Of a DNA stretch of 64,000 bases, positions 7,001 through 15,962 are shown in pieces (the first letter of the stretch is position 1; every line of letters begins with the position of its first letter). Made by a program: the position numbers and the translations under genes. The DNA is taken from positions 620,001 to 684,000 of the forward strand of contig NZ_JAPDMU010000001.1 in NCBI RefSeq assembly GCF_026319325.1, given 5' to 3'. The notes below the pieces were generated by a model, which worked only from the letters and a program-made list of their open reading frames with translations, was not told the origin of the DNA and made no database searches. The stretch is from Methylophaga sp. OBS3. GTDB taxonomy: Bacteria > Pseudomonadota > Gammaproteobacteria > Nitrosococcales > Methylophagaceae.

Positions 7001-9976
7001 TCACTTCCCCTCCTTTAGGTACTTAGCCAGCATATTAAATAAGCTCTCTGGCTCGATTGGCTTAGATAGATAATCATCCATACCCGCAGCGATACACAGT
7101 TCCTCATCCCCGCGTAAGGCATTCGCCGTAAGTGCGATGATAGGTATTGATTTCTTTGTTTCACCTGCACTCCCTGCTCTCACTTCTCTGGTCGCGTTAT
7201 AGCCATCCATTACTGGCATTTGGCAGTCCATCAAGACCAAATCAAAACTATTTTGGCTAATCATGTCGATTGCTTCTTGACCATTTTTCGCATTCGCCAC
7301 CGTTAAGCCATTTTTCATTAATAGTGCATTCACCACTTCGCGATTAATCAAATCATCTTCAACAACCAACACATGGCCTTGTAATGCCGTTAATGACAAG
7401 GAGGCCTGATGAGGTGTTGCCGACAAGTCACCATTGGCAATCTTATTTAAGGCGTTAAATAACTCTGATGGCGAAACTGGCTTAATTAAAATGCAATCCG
7501 GTAACTGCATTACCACGTCAGAAGGGTCGAGATTAGAGGACTGTAAGAAAATAAGCCCTTTTAGCGATGCCTTTAATTGGTTTAATAGTTTGATATTAGC
7601 ATCGGTTAATAATGTTAAGTCAGCTAATAAAATCACATTGTCTAATGACTGAGATGAGAGCAAATCAAGGGATTCAACTCGTTCACAATTGACCCGCCAT
7701 GATGATGCCATTTCATGAAGAATTTCAAACTGAACACCTGTTTTCACCAGTGTCACTAATTGAATATCCGAATCAAACTGTGGCAGCGGTTTCTTCGTAA
7801 CACTTGCCAGGTCAAATTTTAGCTGGATGGTAAAGGTGGTGCCCTCACCGACTTTAGACTCAAGTGCTACCGTGCCATTCATCATATTGACTAACTCACT
7901 GGTAATGGCAAGACCCAGACCTGAGCCAGACTTTTCACGCGTGGTAGATGAATTAAACTGAGAAAAACGCTCAAAAGCTTGCACCACAAATTCATCAGTC
8001 ATACCAATTCCGGTATCGACAATCGTCAACGTGGTATAGACAATATCGTTATCATCGACAACAAAATCCGCTCTAACGATAATGTGACCAGACTCGGTAA
8101 ATTTAATCGCATTCCCTACCAAGTTAATCAAAATCTGTCTTAGACGAACAGCATCACCGATGATTTTCAACGGTGAGGAAATACCACTCGGACAATGCAG
8201 CTCAATCCCTTTTTCTTGAGCAAGAGGCTCTAAGGTTCTTCCGACATCAAGCATGACCTCTTCCAGATCAATTTCTTGCTCAATTAACTCAAGTCGACCG
8301 GAGTCAATCTTAGAAATATCAAGAATGTCGTTGATGATTCGTAGTAAAGCTTCGGCACTCTTTTTAGATTGCTGGGTAAAGTGTTGTTGACGTTCATCAA
8401 GTTGCGTATCCGACAATAAGTGCAACATCCCCATAATGCCATTAATCGGTGTGCGTATTTCATGACTCATATTCGCTAAAAAGTCAGCTCTAGCCTTGGC
8501 ATTTTGCTCTGCTTTAATCAGTGCATCTTCTTTGAGTTGCTCAATCGCTTTTAATGACGACACGTCACGGACAATAGCCAAGCTATTTGTCACATTACCC
8601 ACTGGGTAAATACTTAAATTGATATCAACATCCAGTAGTGCGCCACTTTTACACAGTGCCTGGAAACGTGAGCCAGTCCCCATGGGACGTACGCCTGTTT
8701 GTTTACTCGCTTGCTCTCGTTTGTTGACGTGCTCTTTTCGTTTATCTAGCGGCACCAACTTTTCGATTGGCTCACCAAGCAACTCCATTTCAGTGTAGCC
8801 AAACATATGTTCAACTTGATTATTCACATAGGTGATGATCCCTTTGTCATCACAAATCAAAATGGCATCTGGCGCCGCCTCAAACATAGACAGCATTTTA
8901 TTCTTTTCTTCGGTTAACTGACGCGAAATGCGTATCCTCGTTAACACCAAGCGTCTAAATAACAGCGCTAGTACGATACTGATAACGCTAATGACTAAAA
9001 ATACTTTATTTGCTCGATGTGTTATCGCTGCTAAACTTTCGTTTAACACTTCGGGGTCTTTAACTGCAAGAACATTGATATAAGAAGACCGTGGAGAAAA
9101 AACAACAGATTCAAAGCCTTGCAGCTCATTATTAATGCGAAGCGAGCTTACGAATAAATCATCAACAAGCAGACCATCAATTTCGGTACTTAATAACAAT
9201 TCAGCGTACAAATCGGGATACAATTGACCTAAGGTCATATTTGCCCTCTCTGTATACATAAAGCCCCAAGTGACATCATCAGGCCCCATCAACCAATATC
9301 CAGCTTCATTCACCAGCCAAATATTCATTTTTCGTTTTAGCTTAGTTCGTATCTCACTGATATCGTCAAAGATTTTGGTCAAATCGACATTTAAAACAAC
9401 AAAACCAAGTTGTTGTTGATTTTGATCATGAAACGGCATTATGACGCGAATGGTGGGTTGATAAGGTATTTCAATCTCACCATTTTCAACATTCAAATCA
9501 ATGTCACTGATCCAGATTTGTTTGCTGCGTAGTTTAAGTGCTTCACGTACGTAGTAGCGTCCCGCTTTGTTTTGTAATAACGCATCTTCAATGATCTTAG
9601 CGCCAGAGGGTGTTTTATCAACACGTAAAACTTCTTGACCGCTATTATCCAAAACCCGAATCTGGTCATAAAAGCCATTTTGCGAATCGATCAATGACGC
9701 AAAGTGCAAGCTATCGACTTTTGGGTTTAAGCCCCCACGCTCAACGAGATCGACAATATATTTAATATCTAAAACAGGTTTTTCGAGAGATTTAGTCAGG
9801 ATGTGACTGGCTTGCGATAAGAAGGCTTCTTGGCTGAGTTCGATATCAGAAAATAGTTTATTTTTTTCGTTCTGAAACCAAAACCAAGCAAATAAAAAGT
9901 TAACGGACAGGATCGCAATTATTAAACCAACAATAGTGGTATAAGACCTTGAGCGACTGGTCAGATCAGTTTTCAA
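7001..9976 (-). CDS. Hybrid sensor histidine kinase (Cache-type sensor, PAS, HisKA, HATPase, REC)
   Basis: A 991-residue membrane kinase. TM1 is at about 14-34. A large periplasmic double-Cache-like sensor follows (motifs RYYVREALKL and ISDIDLNVENG). TM2 is at about 324-342. A PAS domain covers about 350-470, with FEAAPDAILICD and MFGYTEMELLG. The phosphoacceptor is His 505 in NMSHEIRTPING. The ATPase has DTGIGMTD and GSGLGLAIT boxes. A C-terminal receiver has its Asp in LVLMDCQMPVMDG. The start appears to be TTG; there is no in-frame ATG before TM1 and the Shine-Dalgarno site is poor. It heads the kinase, Hpt, REC-GGDEF cassette and is divergent from an SLC13-type permease. The ligand is unknown, but Cache domains bind small organic molecules. 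Confidence 0.95.
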   Translation of the reverse strand: MKTDLTSRSRSYTTIVGLIIAILSVNFLFAWFWFQNEKNKLFSDIELSQEAFLSQASHILTKSLEKPVLDIKYIVDLVERGGLNPKVDSLHFASLIDSQNGFYDQIRVLDNSGQEVLRVDKTPSGAKIIEDALLQNKAGRYYVREALKLRSKQIWISDIDLNVENGEIEIPYQPTIRVIMPFHDQNQQQLGFVVLNVDLTKIFDDISEIRTKLKRKMNIWLVNEAGYWLMGPDDVTWGFMYTERANMTLGQLYPDLYAELLLSTEIDGLLVDDLFVSSLRINNELQGFESVVFSPRSSYINVLAVKDPEVLNESLAAITHRANKVFLVISVISIVLALLFRRLVLTRIRISRQLTEEKNKMLSMFEAAPDAILICDDKGIITYVNNQVEHMFGYTEMELLGEPIEKLVPLDKRKEHVNKREQASKQTGVRPMGTGSRFQALCKSGALLDVDINLSIYPVGNVTNSLAIVRDVSSLKAIEQLKEDALIKAEQNAKARADFLANMSHEIRTPINGIMGMLHLLSDTQLDERQQHFTQQSKKSAEALLRIINDILDISKIDSGRLELIEQEIDLEEVMLDVGRTLEPLAQEKGIELHCPSGISSPLKIIGDAVRLRQILINLVGNAIKFTESGHIIVRADFVVDDNDIVYTTLTIVDTGIGMTDEFVVQAFERFSQFNSSTTREKSGSGLGLAITSELVNMMNGTVALESKVGEGTTFTIQLKFDLASVTKKPLPQFDSDIQLVTLVKTGVQFEILHEMASSWRVNCERVESLDLLSSQSLDNVILLADLTLLTDANIKLLNQLKASLKGLIFLQSSNLDPSDVVMQLPDCILIKPVSPSELFNALNKIANGDLSATPHQASLSLTALQGHVLVVEDDLINREVVNALLMKNGLTVANAKNGQEAIDMISQNSFDLVLMDCQMPVMDGYNATREVRAGSAGETKKSIPIIALTANALRGDEELCIAAGMDDYLSKPIEPESLFNMLAKYLKEGK

Positions 9977-10188
9977 TGGTATTTGCCATGGGTTCTCATA
10001 AGTTCATTTATACCTTCCAAATACGCCATATAGCAAGTAATTCAGGGAGGTATTCATAAATAACTTTTTATATTCTTAAAACGCCAAGATCCATATCCAT
10101 AAAAGTTATATCTATATGGAAATTCATATTTTCAAATGTGATTAACGTTAGTGGCATTATGTGCCAATTTTTATAGGTAACATAAAGT

Positions 10189-11961
10189 ATGGATTGGCAG
10201 GGTTGGTTCACCATTGCAGTGACAATTAGTGTTTTATTAACACTGATCTTGAGCAAAGTTCGCCCACATATTGCGATGCTTTGTGGTCTTACCGTATTAC
10301 TTTTGGCCGGTATTATTAATGATACGCAGGCTTTTGAAGGGTTTAGTAATAGTGGTCTAATTACCGTGGCAGCGATGTTTGTTGTTGCTGCTGGTCTTCA
10401 TGCTTCGGGTGGCGTGGATATATTTGTTAATTCGCTTTTGGGTAAACCCAAAAAACTCCGTCATGCCTACTTGAGAATCTATGCACCAGTTATCGTCTTG
10501 AGTGCTTTTCTCAATAACACCCCTGTCGTTGCCACATTGATTCCTGGCTTATTGGCATGGTGTAAACGTATTAACATCAATCCATCCAAAGTCATGATTC
10601 CGCTGAGCTATGTGGCGATTTTAGGGGGTACGTTAACGTTAGTCGGTACTAGTACAAACCTAATCGTAAATGGCCAATATGTCGCCTTAACCGGCGAACA
10701 AGGTTTTTCCATTTTTGCCATCACGATTATTGGTCTGCCCGTCGCTATCGCAGGTCTGATTTTTATGTGGCTGTTTTTTCCTAAATGGCTACCTGACATT
10801 AGTAAAAATCATGCTTTTGAAAATGTCCGTGAATTTACTTTGGAAGTGATGGTTGAGCCTAATGGCCCGCTGGTTGGTCAGAGCGTACAAGCTGCCGGTT
10901 TACGTGATCAAAAAAGTGTTTACCTAGTTGAGATTGAACGAAATGGCACGTTATTAACCGCTGTTTCATCCGAACAACGACTTGAAGGTAGTGATCGATT
11001 GGTCTTTGCTGGTGATACGCAAGGTATCACTGACTTACTGCGTATACGTGGGATCATAGCTTCGACGTCAGAATCTGAATCCAGTGTTTTAGCAGCCGAA
11101 AGACCAGAGCGTAGTTTGGTAGAAGCCGTTGTCTCACCGCATTGTGCGGCAATTGGTGAAACAGTACGTAATGCAATGTTCTTAGAGCGCTACGGTGCCG
11201 TCATCATGGCCGTTGCACGTAATGGTGAACGGATCCCCGGCAACTTGAGCAATATCAAATTACAAGCAGGCGATACCTTATTACTGGAAGCCCGCCCTGC
11301 TTTTGTTACAAGGCAACGCTACAACAAAGACTTTTTATTGATTAATGATATGGGTAAAGAGTCGCCCAACCACGATAAGGCGTATTTAGCATGGGCAATT
11401 TTAATTGGTGTCATTACCGCAGCAGGCTTTGGTGTGATTAGTATGTTAACGGCATCAATGGTTGGTGCCACATTGATGATTTTGACTGGCTGCTGCTCTG
11501 TTAACCAAGCAGAGCGTAGCTTGGATTTAACGGTAATTCTAACGATAGCTGCATCATTTGCCTTGGGTACGGCATTACAAGAAACCGGGGTTGCCAGTTA
11601 TTTAGCAAGTGGCATTGTTTCGTTGAGTCAAAATCAGGCATGGCTGATGTTGATCATGACTTATATCGCCGTATCGATTTTGACCGAAGTGGTTACCAAT
11701 AATGCGGCAGCTGTTTTAATGCTGCCGATTGTCTTGGGTATTACCCAACAGGCTGGCATTAACCCAGAGCCCTTTGTCTTTGCCATCATGATGGCGGCAT
11801 CAGCAAGCTTTGCGACGCCGCTTGGATATCAGACTAACCTGATGGTTTATGGTCCCGGTGGTTATCATTTCCGGGACTTTATTAAAGTTGGTCTGCCGAT
11901 GAATATTTTTATTGGCGCTGTAACAATCGCGACCATCTTATTCATCTGGCCACTTCATTAA
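10189..11961 (+). CDS. SLC13-family permease with two RCK_C (TrkA-C) domains
   Basis: A 590-residue inner-membrane transporter of the divalent anion:Na+ symporter type. Hydrophobic helices fill residues 1-205 and 395-590. The SLC13 signatures are FLNNTPVVATLIP with LVGTSTNLIVNG in the first half, and TEVVTNNAAAVLMLP with ATPLGYQTNLMVYGPG in the second. The cytoplasmic insert (about 210-380) holds two RCK_C-like regulatory domains (PNGPLVGQSV and SPHCAAIGETV). Candidate substrates are dicarboxylates, sulfate or related anions; the sequence does not decide. It is divergent from the hybrid kinase (212 bases between them), so sensor and transporter could share a ligand. Confidence 0.9.
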   Translation: MDWQGWFTIAVTISVLLTLILSKVRPHIAMLCGLTVLLLAGIINDTQAFEGFSNSGLITVAAMFVVAAGLHASGGVDIFVNSLLGKPKKLRHAYLRIYAPVIVLSAFLNNTPVVATLIPGLLAWCKRININPSKVMIPLSYVAILGGTLTLVGTSTNLIVNGQYVALTGEQGFSIFAITIIGLPVAIAGLIFMWLFFPKWLPDISKNHAFENVREFTLEVMVEPNGPLVGQSVQAAGLRDQKSVYLVEIERNGTLLTAVSSEQRLEGSDRLVFAGDTQGITDLLRIRGIIASTSESESSVLAAERPERSLVEAVVSPHCAAIGETVRNAMFLERYGAVIMAVARNGERIPGNLSNIKLQAGDTLLLEARPAFVTRQRYNKDFLLINDMGKESPNHDKAYLAWAILIGVITAAGFGVISMLTASMVGATLMILTGCCSVNQAERSLDLTVILTIAASFALGTALQETGVASYLASGIVSLSQNQAWLMLIMTYIAVSILTEVVTNNAAAVLMLPIVLGITQQAGINPEPFVFAIMMAASASFATPLGYQTNLMVYGPGGYHFRDFIKVGLPMNIFIGAVTIATILFIWPLH

Positions 11962-12011
11962 ACGGCAGTATTAGTGACAACGCTTTTGACGAATATTTCA
12001 TCTCACGCCAT

Positions 12012-12158
12012 TTAGGCTATATCCAATTTAAAGACTTGGAAATGAGGCATGTCAGCAAGCGTTACACCAATAACTGTCAGTGCAACAAAACGACTACCCT
12101 GCAGGGGATGCACTAAAAACTGTTCAAACTATTCAATTTGTGAGGGCAAGCCTTGGCG
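12012..12158 (-). pseudogene. Possible decayed gene remnant
   Basis: In the 246-base gap after the permease, one minus-strand frame reads as protein-like sequence with a single internal TAG at 12129-12131. After that stop it gives FEQFLVHPLQGSRFVALTV and about 20 further residues before TAA. There is no plausible start or ribosome binding site. I do not recognise the family. It could be chance. Confidence 0.3.
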
Positions 12159-12207
12159 TTTAGCTGAAACCAATCCAAAGCCTGCCCAGCAGGGAAAATA
12201 ACAATAA

Positions 12208-14079
12208 TTAAACCTTAAATTTTTGTAACTGTGCTTGTAGATCTTTTGCTAGCAAAGACAGGTTATTACTCGTTTCGGTAGTTAGTTTCGTGCTTTGGGC
12301 GTTTTCTTCAGCCACACCAGCAATACTATTAATATTACGATTAATTTCTTCTGATACTGCTGTTTGTTCTTCGGCTGCACTGGCAATATGCGTATTCATG
12401 TCACTGATAGCATTTACCGCCTCAGTAATTTCATCTAAAGACTGACCGGCAATTTCAGCTTGTTTAACGCTGACTCTAGCCTGCTCTGTGCCTGACGCCA
12501 TTACACTGACAGACTTGTCGGCACTACCCTGCAGTTTCTCGATGATTTTTTTGATTTCTTCAGTCGATTCTTGGCAGCGTTGCGCCAATACCCTGACTTC
12601 GTCAGCAACCACAGCAAAACCACGGCCAGACTCACCGGCTCGAGCTGCTTCAATCGCTGCATTCAGCGCCAGTAAGTTGGTTTGTTCAGCAATGTTTTGA
12701 ATAACGATTAACACACTCCCGATATCATTACTCTCTCTTTGAAGATCTCTGATTGACTCGGCACCAAACTCAACTTGCTCTGCCAGCTTTTTGATGCCCT
12801 CAATCGCTTCACGAACGACGTTTTTACTCTTAAGCGCTTCCTGTTCGGCAGACTTGGACGCATCGGCAGCTTGGGCAGCATATTGGGCAACTTCTAATGC
12901 CGTCGCTGACATTTCATTCATTGCCGTTGCCACTTGCTCACTGTCACTTTGCTGCTGAGTAACACCTTGCTTGGTTTGCTCACTGACGACAGCCAATTGC
13001 TCAGCCGACTTTTTAACATCATTTGAAGAAACGATGACACCACGAATGACATCGGTGAAAGCCTGCATCATGTTGTTAAACACTTCTGACATCTCGACAA
13101 TCTCATTATCACCATCAAGATGTGAACGAACAGTCAGATCGTTGTTCAACCGAGATTGCTTCATGATATCTGCGAGTTGCTCAATTGGCCGATTAATACT
13201 TAAACCGATCCAGAAAAGAACACTCAGTAAAACGGCAATAATAACTAGAGCAACAACAATACTTATTAAAATAATGTTATCAATTTTAGCCGCAGCGACC
13301 TCTGATAAATGGTTTGAGATGTCGGTTAGATGTGCTTCGCTTTGATGAATAATGTTGCGTAAATCACCTAATAAACCTGATTTACTATCAATGCCCTTTT
13401 GCTCAGTAGCTGCAACCAAAGACATAAAATCATTTCGATAAGCGGTCATCAGCTCGGTTAAATTTTTCTGTTCATATCTACCAATATCACTGGAGATTAG
13501 GCTGTTTTGAAATACTTGAAAGTTTTCTACAAAAGCTGTTTGGTATTTCAAATCAAGGCGCAACATAAAATCTTTTTCGTTGCGCCTTAACGTCAACATG
13601 TCTTTTATTAAGGTATCGTCACCTATGTTATTGAGCCTTGTCTCAGCGACATGAACTGACTCTCTTAGATTGCCATAAAGCCCATCTGTAGGGGTTAAGC
13701 CAATTTGGGTTTGTAACGTAACTAAGCTATTAAAGACAGACTGATATTGTTCAAATATTTCAGCTAATTCAGTTGTTTTATCATTGGCAATATTTTGGTC
13801 AATCAACGTGGTATGCAACTCATGAAGCTGTTGCTCCATGATGTCAAAGTGTTTGTTGAACTCTTCCTGATACTGCAAATCATTACGTGCCAAGAAGTCT
13901 TTTTCGTTGCGACGTAAGGTCAGCATGGATACTTCAACCGACTTATTCAATACGATGGCATTTTTTATGGCAACAACGTCACGAATGGAGATTTCCATTA
14001 ATAGAATTAACGTGATAATTCCAACAGCCACCAAAGCACTTACCAGTAGTAATCTGGCTTTAATTGAAATTTTATTCAC
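12208..14079 (-). CDS. Methyl-accepting chemotaxis protein with helical bimodular (HBM) sensor
   Basis: A 623-residue chemoreceptor. TM1 is at about 9-29 and TM2 at about 271-293. Between them is an all-helical periplasmic domain containing two copies of an LRRNEKDF motif about 110 residues apart, the mark of HBM sensors. A HAMP linker follows TM2. The signalling hairpin tip is [19 protein letters not shown] (about 465-483), which contacts CheA and CheW. No C-terminal CheR-docking pentapeptide is present. The start is GTG with a GGAGAAA ribosome site. A sigma-28 type promoter lies 44-70 bases upstream, tying the gene to the flagellar regulon. HBM receptors known from Pseudomonas sense TCA intermediates, but the ligand here is unproven. 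Confidence 0.95.
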   Translation of the reverse strand: MNKISIKARLLLVSALVAVGIITLILLMEISIRDVVAIKNAIVLNKSVEVSMLTLRRNEKDFLARNDLQYQEEFNKHFDIMEQQLHELHTTLIDQNIANDKTTELAEIFEQYQSVFNSLVTLQTQIGLTPTDGLYGNLRESVHVAETRLNNIGDDTLIKDMLTLRRNEKDFMLRLDLKYQTAFVENFQVFQNSLISSDIGRYEQKNLTELMTAYRNDFMSLVAATEQKGIDSKSGLLGDLRNIIHQSEAHLTDISNHLSEVAAAKIDNIILISIVVALVIIAVLLSVLFWIGLSINRPIEQLADIMKQSRLNNDLTVRSHLDGDNEIVEMSEVFNNMMQAFTDVIRGVIVSSNDVKKSAEQLAVVSEQTKQGVTQQQSDSEQVATAMNEMSATALEVAQYAAQAADASKSAEQEALKSKNVVREAIEGIKKLAEQVEFGAESIRDLQRESNDIGSVLIVIQNIAEQTNLLALNAAIEAARAGESGRGFAVVADEVRVLAQRCQESTEEIKKIIEKLQGSADKSVSVMASGTEQARVSVKQAEIAGQSLDEITEAVNAISDMNTHIASAAEEQTAVSEEINRNINSIAGVAEENAQSTKLTTETSNNLSLLAKDLQAQLQKFKV

Positions 14080-14122
14080 GATATTTCTCCACCCAAAAGA
14101 AATTGCATGTAATGCCTAAAAA

Positions 14123-14149
14123 TTAGCGGCATTTAACATGCAAACTTTA
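14123..14149 (-). promoter_or_regulatory. Sigma-28 (FliA) promoter of the chemoreceptor gene
   Basis: On the minus strand TAAAGTTT is followed by exactly 11 bases and then GCCGCTAA. The FliA consensus is TAAAGTTT-N11-GCCGATAA, so 15 of 16 defined positions match. It sits upstream of the GTG start with a leader of about 38 bases. Confidence 0.88.
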
Positions 14150-14164
14150 AATATTGCTACAACT

Positions 14165-14800
14165 TTATTGTGACAGTTTGGTGACGTTTACAGCGCCTGA
14201 CTCGGCGAGTTTTTCGAGAATTGCTTGTGCCATCATTTGATAGCCATCAGCATTGGGATGGATGGGATCAGATTTAAGCTTTGGTGAGCTCAACACATCG
14301 GAAACGATGTTTTTCACAAGATTTAGCTGATAAGTCTCAGCGAGTTCCTCGTAAAATGCTGGTGGACTGAGCAAAATACTAGGTTCTGGAACAGAAACAA
14401 GTATCACTTGGGCGCCACTGGCTTGGATGGTTTCAATCATGTCAATCAGATTATTTTTGGTCTGCGCCTGATTTAACTTACGGATTAAATCGTTACCACC
14501 ATGACATAGTATGACCAGTTGTGGCTGAACCTCTGTGAGAACTTCTGGTAATCGATTTTTACCTTCTTCACTGATTTCACCTGGAACACCCGAATTAACG
14601 ACAGTCATGCTCAAGGCATCAGCTAGCAAAGCTGGATAACTCTGCGTTTTATCAGCGCCAGTGCCGTAAGTCAGGCTATCGCCAAAGGCCAGAATAGTCG
14701 CATTACTTGGCAAACTGGGTATGGGATGCGAAGCTTCACAACCAGCAACAAATGCAATTAAAAACAACCCGTATGCTATTGTTTTTAATTTATTTTTCAT
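14165..14800 (-). CDS. GDSL-type esterase/lysophospholipase lipoprotein (TesA-like)
   Basis: A 211-residue SGNH hydrolase. The N-terminus is a lipoprotein signal with lipobox VAGC (Cys 21), so it is probably membrane-anchored, unlike soluble periplasmic E. coli TesA. The four SGNH blocks are GDSLTYG (Ser 42), NSGVPGE, HGGND and DPIHPN (catalytic Asp/His). The family hydrolyses acyl esters and lysophospholipids. It starts 3 bases after the stop of the upstream TatD-family gene and closes the fatty-acid cluster run, which fits an acyl-ester substrate. Confidence 0.9.
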   Translation of the reverse strand: MKNKLKTIAYGLFLIAFVAGCEASHPIPSLPSNATILAFGDSLTYGTGADKTQSYPALLADALSMTVVNSGVPGEISEEGKNRLPEVLTEVQPQLVILCHGGNDLIRKLNQAQTKNNLIDMIETIQASGAQVILVSVPEPSILLSPPAFYEELAETYQLNLVKNIVSDVLSSPKLKSDPIHPNADGYQMMAQAILEKLAESGAVNVTKLSQ

Positions 14801-14803
14801 TAT

Positions 14804-15580
14804 TTAAGCTGCTTTAGTTGATGGAAATAACTGATAAAAATTCTGCGTGGTTTGTTCAGCAATTTGAATAACTGGCTCACCTCGTAAGTCAGCCAAAAAC
14901 TCTGCAACATGCGTTACAAACACTGGTCTATTGGTTTTGCCACGGTGAGGGACCGGTGCCAAATACGGCGAGTCGGTCTCAATCAAGATACGATCTAACG
15001 GCAGTTTTTTTGCCACATCTTGTAATTCTTTAGCACTTTTAAACGTGACAATACCTGACAGCGAAATGTAAAAGCCAATATCTAAAGCACGTTTGGCTGT
15101 TTCCCAATTTTCAGTAAAGCAATGAATAATGCCACCGGCATCACGTGCATCATGCTGTTCGAGCATCGTCATCGTGTCTTCGCGAGCTTCACGGGTATGA
15201 ATAATCAATGGCTTTTGGGTTTGTTTTGCCGCTTCGATATGCACTCGGAAACGTTCACGCTGCCAAGCAAGATCGCCTTCTGAACGGAAATAATCCAACC
15301 CAGTTTCACCAATAGCAATAACTTTCGGGTGGCTGGCTACATTCACCAGTTCTTCAATGGTGAATTGTTCGTCGGCATCAACATTTGGATGAATACCAGC
15401 ACTTGCTGTAACCGTTGGGTATTTATCAGCAATTTGCTGGACTTCATCACAGCTTGCTTTATCAATTGCGATACACAGAATGTGTTCGACTTTATTTTCG
15501 ATAGCTTCAGCAACCATAGCGTCAATGCCGCCCGGCTCATCTGCCAACAAATTTAAGTGACAATGGGAATCTATAAACAT
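14804..15580 (-). CDS. ycfH: TatD-family metal-dependent hydrolase
   Basis: A 258-residue TIM-barrel metallohydrolase. I chose the ATG that gives MFIDSHCHLN because every TatD protein begins at this HxH metal motif; a longer reading would add a hydrophobic stretch that is really the pilZ region. Other metal ligands are Glu in GETGLDYF, His in IIHTREA, His in IIHCFTE and Asp in ETDSPYLAP. The family acts as DNase or exonuclease. Position after holB and pilZ matches E. coli ycfH and the Pseudomonas cluster. No clear Shine-Dalgarno site precedes the ATG, and a 9-bp hairpin lies just upstream. Confidence 0.92.
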   Translation of the reverse strand: MFIDSHCHLNLLADEPGGIDAMVAEAIENKVEHILCIAIDKASCDEVQQIADKYPTVTASAGIHPNVDADEQFTIEELVNVASHPKVIAIGETGLDYFRSEGDLAWQRERFRVHIEAAKQTQKPLIIHTREAREDTMTMLEQHDARDAGGIIHCFTENWETAKRALDIGFYISLSGIVTFKSAKELQDVAKKLPLDRILIETDSPYLAPVPHRGKTNRPVFVTHVAEFLADLRGEPVIQIAEQTTQNFYQLFPSTKAA

Positions 15581-15593
15581 ATTTTTGTGAGCG

Positions 15594-15617
15594 TCAATGT
15601 AGCGGAAACTACATTGA
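15594..15617 (-). other. Hairpin spanning the pilZ stop codon
   Basis: Perfect 9-bp arms TCAATGTAG and CTACATTGA enclose a 6-base loop. The stop codon of pilZ is in one arm. No T run follows, so it is not a standard terminator. It may affect RNA processing or translation between pilZ and the TatD-family gene. Confidence 0.6.
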
Positions 15618-15962
15618 GTATGTGGCTTTATCTGATTTGAGTTTATCAACGAGGTAGTTTTCGATTTTGCCGCGTACCACACTGGCACTGCCATCAATAT
15701 CACTGAAGTGCACACCAATACCAGCAGCTTGATTGCCCTGTGCGCCAACAGGTGTGATCCAAGCGATGGTACCAGCAACAGGGATTTTTTCAGCTTCGTC
15801 CATCAAGCTCAGCAGAATGAAAACCTCTTCTCCCATCTGGTATTCCTTATTCGTAGGAATAAACAGACCGCCATTTTGTAAAAACGGCATGTAGGAGTGA
15901 TACAGCATATTATGGTCGCTGATTTTCAGTGAAAGTATGCCTTTTCTTGGATTCATGCTCAT
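15609..15962 (-). CDS. pilZ: PilZ domain protein, type IV pilus assembly PilZ
   Basis: A 117-residue single PilZ domain with the conserved block GGLFIPTN...MGEEVFILLSL and a C-terminal GIGVHFSD. The RxxxR motif needed for cyclic di-GMP binding is absent from the N-terminus, as in Pseudomonas PilZ, which works in type IV pilus biogenesis without binding the nucleotide. The ATG overlaps the holB stop (ATGA), and the order tmk-holB-pilZ-TatD family is that of Pseudomonas. A second ATG two codons in is also possible. Confidence 0.9.
   Translation of the reverse strand: MSMNPRKGILSLKISDHNMLYHSYMPFLQNGGLFIPTNKEYQMGEEVFILLSLMDEAEKIPVAGTIAWITPVGAQGNQAAGIGVHFSDIDGSASVVRGKIENYLVDKLKSDKATYSM

Noticed and set aside
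10091-10120. Short inverted repeat (CCATAT/ATATGG) between the hybrid kinase and the permease
   Set aside because: Arms of six bases in AT-rich DNA are expected by chance.
15581-15778. Longer start for the TatD-family gene with a hydrophobic N-terminus
   Set aside because: The extra part overlaps pilZ in another frame and the family begins at the MFIDSHCHL motif.
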